From contig NZ_VAUW01000005.1 of assembly GCF_005771495.1 (NCBI RefSeq), forward strand, positions 1-64,000: DNA of 64,000 bases, read 5' to 3'. This document shows, one piece after another, positions 25,550 to 33,030 of this stretch. This DNA comes from Maribacter sp. ACAM166 (GTDB lineage Bacteria > Bacteroidota > Bacteroidia > Flavobacteriales > Flavobacteriaceae). The notes under the pieces are model-generated. The model was not told the DNA's origin, made no database searches, and worked only from the letters and a program-made list of their open reading frames with translations. Both the position numbers and the translations under genes were made by a program. Within the stretch, counting starts at the first letter, position 1. Every line of letters begins with the position of its first letter.

Positions 25550-26821
25550 CTACCAATTAAACAACCTTTGTTGATTTTCTGAATATAGGGCGGTTTGTTT
25601 TATCCTACCGTTACTATGTGCGTTTCTGATATTGTGCGCTATCTCTTTTATTTGGGTTTTGTGGTCTGCGTTATTCCATAACCTAGAAAGATATCTTGCT
25701 CTTATCTCTTTATATTTTTTTTTATCGGTCTTATAATAGTAATTTAAGCCTGTATGACTTAATAAAATACTATCCGTTTTCTGCATTGAAATATTCAAAC
25801 CAGTAACTAAACAGATTCGTCTGTTTTTGTCTGTTTCTGTAGAAGTAGAAACTACCGTTTTTAACAGTATATGTAAAGGGTTAATTTCGGTAGTTTGCAT
25901 ATTTAAGAAATCAACCTTTAGGTCGATTAAGTTTGATACTATTTTCTTTGGGTTGTTTGGGTTTAAATCAATCAATTTATTTAGTTGGCTTCTGTGGTAT
26001 TTGAAGTTCTCATAATTGAGTTCGCTCCACCAATTAACATTGTTGTACTTATTGTCGTTTTTAGTGGCTTTTATCATTTCTAAATCACAGTATAGCACTT
26101 CTTGCCACAACCTCAGCAAATCGCTTTTAAGGGTGCTTAAATCGTGCTTGATTAAATCATTGAGGGTGTAAATTCCTTTATCGTTTAACTCTACCATTTT
26201 GCACCACTTTTTTTCAATTCTCATTATCTCATTATCAATCTTAAAACCCTTGTTCGTGTAGTGTGTTTTCTTATCATATAATTTTATAAAGTGTCTTTGG
26301 TTCTTTACTTGTATGTAGTTTCCTTCATCCTGTGTGTAAACCCATTTAAAAGGCTTTGTCTTGTGCATTATAGAAGCCTTTATAAGGTTTTTTGTCTTTA
26401 TTGGCGGCACTATGTTAACTCCAATTTCTAACTGGATTAAAACACAATTAAAAGTTAGTATATCAAACTTCTTTTTTAAATCTGCCAAAACAATAATTAT
26501 CTCATTAATACCAAAATCATTAAAGTTGTGTGCGCCTTTATTCCAATACTTATGTAAACTTCCTTCTACCGTTACTCGTCTGTAATTTGTTATTTCCGTG
26601 GTTTCATATATTTTAAATTCTAGACCTCTATAAAAAGCAGACTTGTGAATTGTTAGATATTTAGTTCTGCCATCTTTGTAAAAAGTCTTTTTTCCATTGT
26701 TTAGGATTGGTATTAATTCGCCATTTTCGGTTACGTTTCTTAAAACAAAATACAACAAACTGTTACCTTCTAATTCCTTAGGGTTCGAGTTAATCAATTC
26801 GTATTTTAAGAAGTCAATCAA
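25550..26821 (-). CDS. Replication-initiator-like protein of the element (423 aa)
   Basis: A 423-residue soluble protein. Its N-terminal two-thirds follow the pattern of phage and plasmid initiators of the RstA/gene II type: GSLHKY (87-92), QLEIGVNI (130-137), KLYDKK (180-185), MRIEKK (200-205) and YTLNDLI (218-224). The C-terminus carries ICLVTGLNISMQK and IAHNIRNAHSN, blocks I associate with this kind of flavobacterial element. If the reading is right it nicks an origin to start rolling-circle copying of the excised circle. A catalytic tyrosine cannot be singled out, so the role is only probable. Confidence 0.5.
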   Translation of the reverse strand: MIDFLKYELINSNPKELEGNSLLYFVLRNVTENGELIPILNNGKKTFYKDGRTKYLTIHKSAFYRGLEFKIYETTEITNYRRVTVEGSLHKYWNKGAHNFNDFGINEIIIVLADLKKKFDILTFNCVLIQLEIGVNIVPPIKTKNLIKASIMHKTKPFKWVYTQDEGNYIQVKNQRHFIKLYDKKTHYTNKGFKIDNEIMRIEKKWCKMVELNDKGIYTLNDLIKHDLSTLKSDLLRLWQEVLYCDLEMIKATKNDNKYNNVNWWSELNYENFKYHRSQLNKLIDLNPNNPKKIVSNLIDLKVDFLNMQTTEINPLHILLKTVVSTSTETDKNRRICLVTGLNISMQKTDSILLSHTGLNYYYKTDKKKYKEIRARYLSRLWNNADHKTQIKEIAHNIRNAHSNGRIKQTALYSENQQRLFNW

Positions 26822-26922
26822 GTAGAATTTTGTATTTTTAAATAGTGGGTATGCGTTGCCACGTTACCTCAATATTTGAATAATTAGGAGCGTTTTTACA
26901 CGCTCCTTTTTTGTTTCCTATG

Positions 26923-27309
26923 TTAGTCTGTAAATAGTGGCAAAAGGTTCGTTAAATCCTTTGTGTAGTAGTTCTCGAAGTACTTAATTGTGAGAGTTCT
27001 GGCGTTATTTGAAAACTTAAAGAGTGTCAGGTGTTTTCTCTTATGTAAATTACCTTTATAGATTAAAGGAATTGCAGTCTTAAATAGGCCAGTTAGCCAT
27101 TCGCTGTACTTCTTGCCTTGCTTAATCTTAAACCAATAGTCTGGCATTGATTTTGCACACTTCCTGTCTTTGCTAATGTTAACTAAAGTAGATAGTTTAT
27201 TTTTCGGGTCGTCAAGTCCTACTAGTTGGTAGTGCTTTGTTGCAATGTACTTACCTACATTAATTTCATTATAAACGTAGGTACTGTGTTGTAGTGTCTG
27301 CGTTGCCAT
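26923..27309 (-). CDS. Element core protein of unknown function (128 aa)
   Basis: A 128-residue basic protein with many Tyr, Lys and Asn residues and no signal peptide. The central KSMPDYWFKIKQGKKYSEWL segment may be a nucleic-acid contact surface. No family recognised. It lies 3 bp downstream of the HTH gene and upstream of the initiator-like gene, so the three probably form one operon serving replication or excision. Confidence 0.6.
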   Translation of the reverse strand: MATQTLQHSTYVYNEINVGKYIATKHYQLVGLDDPKNKLSTLVNISKDRKCAKSMPDYWFKIKQGKKYSEWLTGLFKTAIPLIYKGNLHKRKHLTLFKFSNNARTLTIKYFENYYTKDLTNLLPLFTD

Positions 27310-27312
27310 ATC

Positions 27313-27579
27313 TTAATTATTAAGTTTGACAATGCTTTGTTCTACTTGTGAACGTAGATATAGAACTCTACCACCTATCTGCAATTTTTGAAGTGTCCCA
27401 CGCTTGCTTAAATTGTGAACGGTTGACAAATCCACCGATAACAATTTTGCTACTTCTTGGCGTGTTAAATAAGTTTTAGGTTGTTTGGGTTGAAAGGATT
27501 TTTTCAGAGTTTCTAGTTCTCTTTTGATATAATCAATATCATTTAAAAACTCTTTTGGTAATTCAATTTGTACTTGCAT
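27313..27579 (-). CDS. Excisionase-like helix-turn-helix protein (88 aa)
   Basis: An 88-residue protein with an N-terminal coiled segment and a MerR-like winged HTH of the excisionase type at about 36-84: TYLTRQEVAKLLSVDLSTVH is the HTH, and RVLYLRSQVEQSI the wing and last helix. Such proteins steer integrase towards excision or act as repressors. Its own start codon lies inside one arm of a 15-bp inverted repeat, which suggests autoregulation. Confidence 0.85.
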   Translation of the reverse strand: MQVQIELPKEFLNDIDYIKRELETLKKSFQPKQPKTYLTRQEVAKLLSVDLSTVHNLSKRGTLQKLQIGGRVLYLRSQVEQSIVKLNN

Positions 27580-27619
27580 CTTGTGAAATATTATTGATTA
27601 ATACTTTCGCAAGATGCAA
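27574..27619. promoter_or_regulatory. 15-bp inverted repeat over the HTH gene start
   Basis: TTGCATCTTGTGAAA (27574-27588) faces TTTCGCAAGATGCAA (27605-27619); 14 of 15 positions pair, with a 16-bp AT-rich spacer. The left arm contains the start codon (27577-27579) of the HTH gene. It is a likely operator for the HTH protein, or an excision or origin site. Confidence 0.65.
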
Positions 27620-27658
27620 CCGTTTAAAGGTGTGTAAAGACTACTAACTTTTACCTAA

Positions 27659-28405
27659 CTAGCGATTTTTATTTATTTTCATTGAAATATATTCAGATAG
27701 GGAGTTCGCTAATTCCTTTAAAAATTTACTTTCACCACTATTTGAGTTAAATTTCGTAATTGCTTGGTCTATATTATTTAGTTGTTTATTGAAGGTTTTT
27801 TGTACTGTATTAAAAATAACCTCTTGGTTTCCTTTTAAATTACCATTTACAATTAAGGCCTTTGTCAGTTCTATTAAATCCGTTTGACTACCATACCATT
27901 GTAAGTCATAGTTGGTTGTTTTTATTTGTTGGCTATTGTCTCTTAAGGAAGGGTTTTGTAGTTCTTTTCTTTTTTTTACTAGGCTAGATAATATATTGCA
28001 CCTCGAATAAACTATAAGTATATCATTATGGATTAACCTATAAAGTTCCGAAGTTTCATCTTGTAATAAGTCAAATGTATTCAATTCTAAAAAATTACAA
28101 CATTCTTCTATGTTTTTACAATTATATGTATTGGACAACATATTAATCAATGTGTTACTTTCCGATTCTAAGTAATAATTATTTTTAAAGATACCTTCGT
28201 CAAAGTTATATGATAGGAATGGCCAACCCGCATCTAGCATTTCAGAAAAACGAATTATTTCTTTATTTATCTTGCCTATTTGAGTTTCAATATCATAAAT
28301 AGGTAGTTCATTGAATGTTTCAAAATCATGCATTTCCGTACCTCGATAATTATTATCTACATAGTTTTTTAGCCAAAAATATATTTGGTTATCTGTATTT
28401 TCCAT
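27659..28405 (-). CDS. RteC-family protein (248 aa)
   Basis: The C-terminal part (about 168-245) fits the RteC domain: LQWYGSQTDLIELTKALIVN, followed by QKTFNKQLNNIDQAITKF and a terminal helix. RteC of the Bacteroides conjugative transposon CTnDOT controls expression of excision genes, so this protein probably regulates excision here. The N-terminal half is helical and less conserved. It sits between integrase and HTH genes on the same strand, with an integrase terminator just upstream of it. Confidence 0.8.
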   Translation of the reverse strand: MENTDNQIYFWLKNYVDNNYRGTEMHDFETFNELPIYDIETQIGKINKEIIRFSEMLDAGWPFLSYNFDEGIFKNNYYLESESNTLINMLSNTYNCKNIEECCNFLELNTFDLLQDETSELYRLIHNDILIVYSRCNILSSLVKKRKELQNPSLRDNSQQIKTTNYDLQWYGSQTDLIELTKALIVNGNLKGNQEVIFNTVQKTFNKQLNNIDQAITKFNSNSGESKFLKELANSLSEYISMKINKNR

Positions 28406-28435
28406 TTGAACTAATAAATTACGTTGCCTTGCTAA

Positions 28436-28471
28436 TATAAAAAAACCCTCTTAAAGTTACTTAAAAGGGTT
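28436..28471 (-). terminator. Terminator after the integrase gene
   Basis: AACCCTCTTAA faces TTAAAAGGGTT with one mismatch and a 6-base loop. On the minus strand the stem is followed by a run of T. It lies 31 bp behind the integrase stop and separates integrase from the RteC-like gene. Confidence 0.75.
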
Positions 28472-28501
28472 CTATTGATTTACTTAGTTTAGTTATAAAG
28501 T

Positions 28502-29941
28502 CTAAATGACTTTTGGTATAACCGTTAATTTAATATTATTCTTTTCTTTTTTTCTTTTTTCGTGGAATTGGTCTATTTGTTCTTTAGTTCTTAATATGTT
28601 GCTTTCATCATTGTTATTTATATAGGCTTTTAGTTGTTGTTCTGTGCTGTGTCCAGTTATAGAGGTTATTAGGGCGGTATCTATTTTGCCGTAGTAGTTT
28701 GTTGCAAATGAACGTCTAAAACTTCTAGTGGTTATTAAATCGTGCTTTGGGAAGTAGTCCGTAATGTTTCGAGTAACCTTTTTACCTTTAATTTCAATAA
28801 CGGTTGATTTTTTACCTTTTATGCTTTCGTTTATTTCTGAAAGTGCGCAAACCGTTTTTATATCTTCATTGAGTTTAACACCATTATTAGGATAGTTGGT
28901 TTGAGGTAACCCATATTTTTCGATTAAATATTGCATCCTGTTTGAAACTGTTATTTGCACTACAGTGTCCGTTTTTTCAGTTCTGAACTTCCAATAATTA
29001 ACTCCGTCAACATTTTTTATATTAGTGTCAATTAATTTGTTGAGGTCGGAATATCTTAAGCCAGTTTCACAACCAATTAAAATTGCTTTTTTAGCATCAA
29101 ACAACCTTGTATCTGTAATTTCTTTTTTATCTATTTTGTCTATTTCTTCATAATCTAGTGTCACTACAATTTTATCTTTATATACCTTGTCGAACATAGT
29201 AAATGACCTTAAGGTTTTACTTACTTGTATATTATTTTCTTCGTCCGCTTCATATGCCTTAACCGCTGAACTTCTAAACTTTTTGAGTTGAGCATTTACA
29301 TATGATTTACTGTATTTCATTTCTATGAAAGCCCAATTCATAAAGTGATTTGCAAAATCTTGATTTAGTTCTTTTATCGTAAAAACTTGATTTTTATAAT
29401 CTTGATATTTTAATAGTAGACCGAGGGTGACCTTGTATTTTTTTAATTCGCTATTGTTAGTCTTGTACCTAATGAACATTTTTTTGATTGCAGTACCTAA
29501 TAAATTTATTTGAAGTATTTCGTCTTTTAATGTTTCTTCGGTTTGCTCGATTCGTTTATTCTCTGAATCTATGAGGTTTATCTTTTCCGTAGTGTTTAAG
29601 ATAGTTACAGTTTCTAGAATTGCAGACTTTAGCCAATTCGATGTAATTGGAATACTGTTGTTGTAGTCCCTTATGAAAAGAATTTTAATAGACTGTTGTA
29701 CTTCCTTTAGGTATTCTTTGTGATTGTATGCTTCCCCCGAAATATTGGTTGATACGTCTTTTAACTGTAGATGTTTCTGAACGGTTTTACCTAGTTTGTT
29801 AGTTGTTCTTCTATACCAATACTTTTTTTCGGATTCAATCGGTGTTGCTACTCTATAGTCAATTTCTTTACCATGTATCAGCCTTATTGATAGTTTTCCG
29901 TTTTCTTTAGAACCTCTATACAGGAAATTTAATTTTGCCAT
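28502..29941 (-). CDS. int: Tyrosine recombinase (integrase)
   Basis: A 479-residue phage-type integrase with an N-terminal Arm-like region, a SAM-like core-binding domain (about 150-250) and a catalytic domain. Visible catalytic residues are Arg296 in ETGLRYSDL, Arg409 in TRSFRRSFATN, His431 in ITGHS and the nucleophile Tyr440 in LKAYINNND. The first His of the usual HxxR motif is Arg406 here. It should recombine the 24-bp repeats in tRNA-Arg. It has its own promoter and terminator. Confidence 0.95.
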   Translation of the reverse strand: MAKLNFLYRGSKENGKLSIRLIHGKEIDYRVATPIESEKKYWYRRTTNKLGKTVQKHLQLKDVSTNISGEAYNHKEYLKEVQQSIKILFIRDYNNSIPITSNWLKSAILETVTILNTTEKINLIDSENKRIEQTEETLKDEILQINLLGTAIKKMFIRYKTNNSELKKYKVTLGLLLKYQDYKNQVFTIKELNQDFANHFMNWAFIEMKYSKSYVNAQLKKFRSSAVKAYEADEENNIQVSKTLRSFTMFDKVYKDKIVVTLDYEEIDKIDKKEITDTRLFDAKKAILIGCETGLRYSDLNKLIDTNIKNVDGVNYWKFRTEKTDTVVQITVSNRMQYLIEKYGLPQTNYPNNGVKLNEDIKTVCALSEINESIKGKKSTVIEIKGKKVTRNITDYFPKHDLITTRSFRRSFATNYYGKIDTALITSITGHSTEQQLKAYINNNDESNILRTKEQIDQFHEKRKKEKNNIKLTVIPKVI

Positions 29942-29949
29942 AATATATG

Positions 29950-29971
29950 ATATTTGAACATATCAAATATA
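29950..29971 (-). promoter_or_regulatory. Integrase promoter with overlapping inverted repeat
   Basis: On the minus strand TATATTTG (29964-29971) fits the -7 box TAnnTTTG. It overlaps an inverted repeat, ATATTTGA (29950-29957) and TCAAATAT (29963-29970), 5 bp apart. A bound regulator would block integrase transcription. The arrangement suggests autorepression or control by the RteC-like or HTH protein. Confidence 0.6.
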
Positions 29972-30109
29972 TGTAATTGGTACGATTTATGGTACGATTA
30001 TGTGCAATTTCATTCAAACGATTTAAAGTATATTAAATAATCATACTTGCTAGGGTCATTATTATATAGGTTTTTTAATTGATATAGTTTTAAGGTTGTT
30101 TTGATATTC

Positions 30110-30133
30110 GAATCCCTTCGGAGTCACTAGTTT
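30110..30133 (+). repeat. attR: second copy of the 24-bp repeat
   Basis: Identical to 21446-21469 and marks the right end of the element. The rest of the tRNA is absent here, and the original host terminator follows directly. Confidence 0.9.
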
Positions 30134-30134
30134 T

Positions 30135-30167
30135 AAAAAAGGTCTTGCATTTGCAAGACCTTTTTTT
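30135..30167 (+). terminator. Original terminator of tRNA-Arg, displaced by the element
   Basis: AAGGTCTTGC faces GCAAGACCTT around an ATTT loop, with a T run. It begins right behind attR, where it would have followed the tRNA before integration. The next 278 bp (30168-30445) hold no gene. Confidence 0.85.
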
Positions 30168-30445
30168 ATTTTATAAATGTTCTATATATATGTTTTAAGA
30201 AGTGAATTACTAGTTACTCTAGTTCTTAATTCCTGTTAATTTGTGAAATTATACTGTCTATCTGCATGAGTGCTATTTTTACTTTTGAATAGCTATATGT
30301 AGCTTCAGGGTAATTTTCTTAGTACAAATTGGATTAAAAGTAGTTTGTAAAACTAAGTATTCATGTAGCTGTGGGTGTATTCAGTAAAATAAGAACAGTT
30401 TAATCAAACTTTATAAATTAGCGGTAAATTGAATTAAAAATTACA

Positions 30446-31276
30446 ATGGATAAGTACAATGTAGATGAAATAGTGGAGACCAAGGCCGAGAAAGAAGAGA
30501 TTCAAGATCAAGATGATATTTTGGTGAAACAATTATGTGAGGGAATGGATACCTATCGTAAAAAACGATTTTCCACTTTCCTGAGTAGTCTAATGGCGGG
30601 TTTAGAAATTGGTTTTAGTTTCTTATTGGTAGCCATTGTTTATAGTCTTTTTACAGGACAGATTGATGATAAATTCATCCCGTATATAGCCGCATTTGTA
30701 TATCCTCTTGGCTTTATATTGGTGGTTATGGGTAAATCGGTACTGTTTACCGAACAAACATCATTGTTGTCATTACCAGTAATTAGCGGAAAAAAAACCA
30801 TTGGTGACCTTATATCTCTTTGGGGCATTGTAATTTTGGGTAATCTCGTCGGTGGATACATTATTGGATTATTTATCGTTTGGATGGGACCCGCTCTCGG
30901 AGTGATATCACTTGAAGGAATAGAAAGTTTGGCGTTTCATGTAAGTCATTTTTCTACGATGACAATTTTAGGCAGCTCAGTGCTGGCGGGTTGGCTTATG
31001 GCTCTTTTATCTTGGATTATCACTTCTACAGAATCGGCATCAGGTAAAATAGTGATAATATATATGATAACTTTTATTATTGCCACGGCCGGTCTTCATC
31101 ATAGTATAGTAGGTAGTATTGAAGTATTCGCTGGTTTGCTTACGTCAAGTAAAATTTCATTGATGGATTACCTAACTTTTCAATCTACAGCATTGGTTGG
31201 AAATTCAGTTGGTGGAGTATTCTTTGTTGCTATATTAAAATACGGTGCATTCTTGGCAAATAATAAGGAGAATTAA
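30446..31276 (+). CDS. Formate/nitrite transporter family protein
   Basis: A 276-residue membrane protein of the FNT channel family. The charged N-terminus (about 1-45) is followed by six hydrophobic segments. Pieces typical of the YfdC-like branch are visible: GLEIGFSFLLVAI, VMGKSVLFTEQTSLL, WGIVILGNLVGGYIIG, HHSIVGSIEVFAG and LVGNSVGGVFFVA. It probably passes small anions such as formate, nitrite or hydrosulfide; the substrate cannot be told. It stands alone just outside the integrative element. Confidence 0.88.
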   Translation: MDKYNVDEIVETKAEKEEIQDQDDILVKQLCEGMDTYRKKRFSTFLSSLMAGLEIGFSFLLVAIVYSLFTGQIDDKFIPYIAAFVYPLGFILVVMGKSVLFTEQTSLLSLPVISGKKTIGDLISLWGIVILGNLVGGYIIGLFIVWMGPALGVISLEGIESLAFHVSHFSTMTILGSSVLAGWLMALLSWIITSTESASGKIVIIYMITFIIATAGLHHSIVGSIEVFAGLLTSSKISLMDYLTFQSTALVGNSVGGVFFVAILKYGAFLANNKEN

Positions 31277-31331
31277 TAATTGCTTCTTAATAAAATCATT
31301 AAAGTTTATTTAACGTTTATTTATACTAGTT

Positions 31332-31365
31332 AGTTCGGAACTTTACGAACTAAGTTCTAATTTTG
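31332..31365 (+). promoter_or_regulatory. Promoter and probable operator of the efflux operon
   Basis: TAATTTTG at 31358-31365 fits the -7 consensus TAnnTTTG. Just upstream AGTTCG (31332-31337) faces CGAACT (31346-31351), and gttcggaac within it is itself palindromic. The repeat covers the region where polymerase would bind. It is a likely site for the regulator encoded next. Confidence 0.6.
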
Positions 31366-31383
31366 CGTTTCAATTTTTTTGAA

Positions 31384-31869
31384 ATGAGTATTTGTTCCCA
31401 AGAGAAAAAGAATTTAGTAGAAGATTTAGGCCTGTTTTTTCAAGCACGACACAAGTTCCCTCCATTGGCGGCTCGTATCTATTCGATTTTAGTATTGACA
31501 TCACATGATGGCTACACCTTTGAAGACCTTATGGAGATTACCCAAAACAGTAAAAGTTCAGTGTCAACAAATTTAAACCTATTGGTTTCTTTGAAATTTG
31601 TTGAATACTATACAAAAACAGGTAACAGAAAGCGTTATTTCAGAAGCAATGGTAGCTATGTGAAAAATATGTTGGTCGAACGTATGGAATCAGTTTCCAA
31701 TGAATTAAAAATGGTGGATAAGGTAAATACCTTTAATAGAATCAATAATCCAGAAAAGTACGAACAGAAGGGCTATAATGGGACTGTTTTTCAATCCTAT
31801 TTAGCATCTGAAAAAGAAAATTTAGAGCAAGCAATCCAAAAAATAAATGTGTATCAAATTAATAATTAA
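31384..31869 (+). CDS. GbsR/MarR-type transcriptional regulator
   Basis: A 161-residue winged-helix regulator. LAARIYSILVLTSHDGYTFE begins the DNA-binding domain; EITQNSKSSVSTNLNLLVSL is the recognition helix region and TKTGNRKRYFRS the wing. The C-terminal part is helical, for dimerisation. I start at the ATG at 31384; the longer frame from a TTG at 31363 would run through the -7 box. It is the first gene of an efflux operon and probably represses it. Confidence 0.85.
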   Translation: MSICSQEKKNLVEDLGLFFQARHKFPPLAARIYSILVLTSHDGYTFEDLMEITQNSKSSVSTNLNLLVSLKFVEYYTKTGNRKRYFRSNGSYVKNMLVERMESVSNELKMVDKVNTFNRINNPEKYEQKGYNGTVFQSYLASEKENLEQAIQKINVYQINN

Positions 31870-31897
31870 ATCACTCCAACATATCAAAATAAAAAAA

Positions 31898-33010
31898 ATG
31901 AGACTAATTATACTGTTATTTCCACTTTTACTATGTGTATCCTGTGGGGATGGAAATGTCAATAAAAGTGCTATGGTCAATGGTCCAACACCATTTCAAG
32001 TGGTGTCAATTCCAACACAAGATATAACGTCCTATACTACGTATCCAGCAAGTATAGAAGGTATTATTTATAGTGAGGTTAGGGCTAAAATTTCTGGATA
32101 TATTACTGATGTTTTGGTAGATGAAGGGCAAAGGGTGCGAAAAGGAGAAACCTTATTCAAATTAGAGACTCAGGCACTATCTCAGGATGCTGCTGCTGCT
32201 GCTGCTAATGTAAATGCCGCTCAAGTTGAGGTAGATAAATTGAAGCCGTTGGTAGAAAAGGATATTATCAGCAATGTTCAGTTAGAAACCGCAAAGGCAA
32301 AATTACAACAGGCACAGAGTAGCTACAATTCAATAAATGCCAATATTAATTACGGGTTAATCAAGAGTCCTGTAGATGGTTTTGTGGGTTCAATTCGTTT
32401 TAGAAGGGGTGCATTGGTTAGCCCTACGAACCAACAAGCCTTAACTAGCGTAGCTGATATTAGTGAGGTATTTGCGTATTTCTCTATGAACGAAAAGGAC
32501 TATTTGGATTTTATACAAGATGCCGAAGGTGATAATATAGTGGACAAGATAAAAAACTTACCTAAAGTGAAACTTATTTTAGCAAATGGGCGAGTTTATG
32601 ACCAAGAAGGAATAATAGAAACGATTAATTCTCAGGTAGACGAAGCTACAGGAGCAATAACCTTTAGGGCAAAATTTGATAATCCGTCAAGAATTCTGAG
32701 TAACGGTAACAGTGCGAAAATACAGTTACCTAAAGTATTTAAAGATGTGGTTGTAATACCTAAAGAAAGCACCTATGAGCGTCAAGGCAATACCTATGCT
32801 TACAAGGTGGGTAAAGATAGCATGGCTATTTCTACAGCACTTACAATCCTTACCGAAGTAGATAATTTGTATTTGGTGGAAAATGGTTTGAATGCAGATG
32901 ATGAGATTGTAGCAAAAGGGATAGACAAAATTAGGGGTGATATGAAAATTATTCCGAAATCGGTTCCTTTTGATAGTATCGCCAAGCCAATTCAAAAAGT
33001 ATTTAGATAA
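31898..33010 (+). CDS. RND efflux periplasmic adaptor (membrane fusion protein)
   Basis: A 370-residue lipoprotein adaptor that links inner-membrane pump and outer-membrane channel. The ATG at 31898 gives a clean lipoprotein signal (MRLIILLFPLLLCVSC); the frame is open further upstream, but that part does not look like a signal. The lipoyl half-motif ISGYITDVLVDEGQRVRKGE, an alanine-rich helical hairpin (QDAAAAAANVNAAQVEV) and the second half-motif LIKSPVDGFVG are in order, as in AcrA and MexA. It is 20 bp before the pump gene. Confidence 0.95.
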   Translation: MRLIILLFPLLLCVSCGDGNVNKSAMVNGPTPFQVVSIPTQDITSYTTYPASIEGIIYSEVRAKISGYITDVLVDEGQRVRKGETLFKLETQALSQDAAAAAANVNAAQVEVDKLKPLVEKDIISNVQLETAKAKLQQAQSSYNSINANINYGLIKSPVDGFVGSIRFRRGALVSPTNQQALTSVADISEVFAYFSMNEKDYLDFIQDAEGDNIVDKIKNLPKVKLILANGRVYDQEGIIETINSQVDEATGAITFRAKFDNPSRILSNGNSAKIQLPKVFKDVVVIPKESTYERQGNTYAYKVGKDSMAISTALTILTEVDNLYLVENGLNADDEIVAKGIDKIRGDMKIIPKSVPFDSIAKPIQKVFR

Positions 33011-33030
33011 GTACCGATAAATAAAAGAAC

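Larger units (their letters stand above)
21446..30133. mobile_element. Integrative element in tRNA-Arg (8,664 bp per unit)
   Basis: Bounded by 24-bp direct repeats; the tyrosine integrase gene lies at the right end and points inward. Core genes, all on the minus strand, are integrase, an RteC-family protein, an excisionase-like HTH protein, a 128-aa unknown and a replication-initiator-like protein. Cargo in the left half is a repeat-nuclease fusion, two lipoproteins and two unknowns. No relaxase, coupling protein, type IV secretion, capsid or terminase gene is seen, so it is neither self-transmissible nor a complete prophage. It may be a small mobilisable or satellite-type island. Confidence 0.9.

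Noticed and set aside
21446-30133. Prophage or conjugative element
   Set aside because: No capsid, portal, terminase, relaxase, coupling protein or Tra genes are found between the attachment sites.
31847-31897. Longer N-terminus of the efflux adaptor
   Set aside because: It would overlap the regulator gene and put 17 residues before an otherwise perfect lipoprotein signal.
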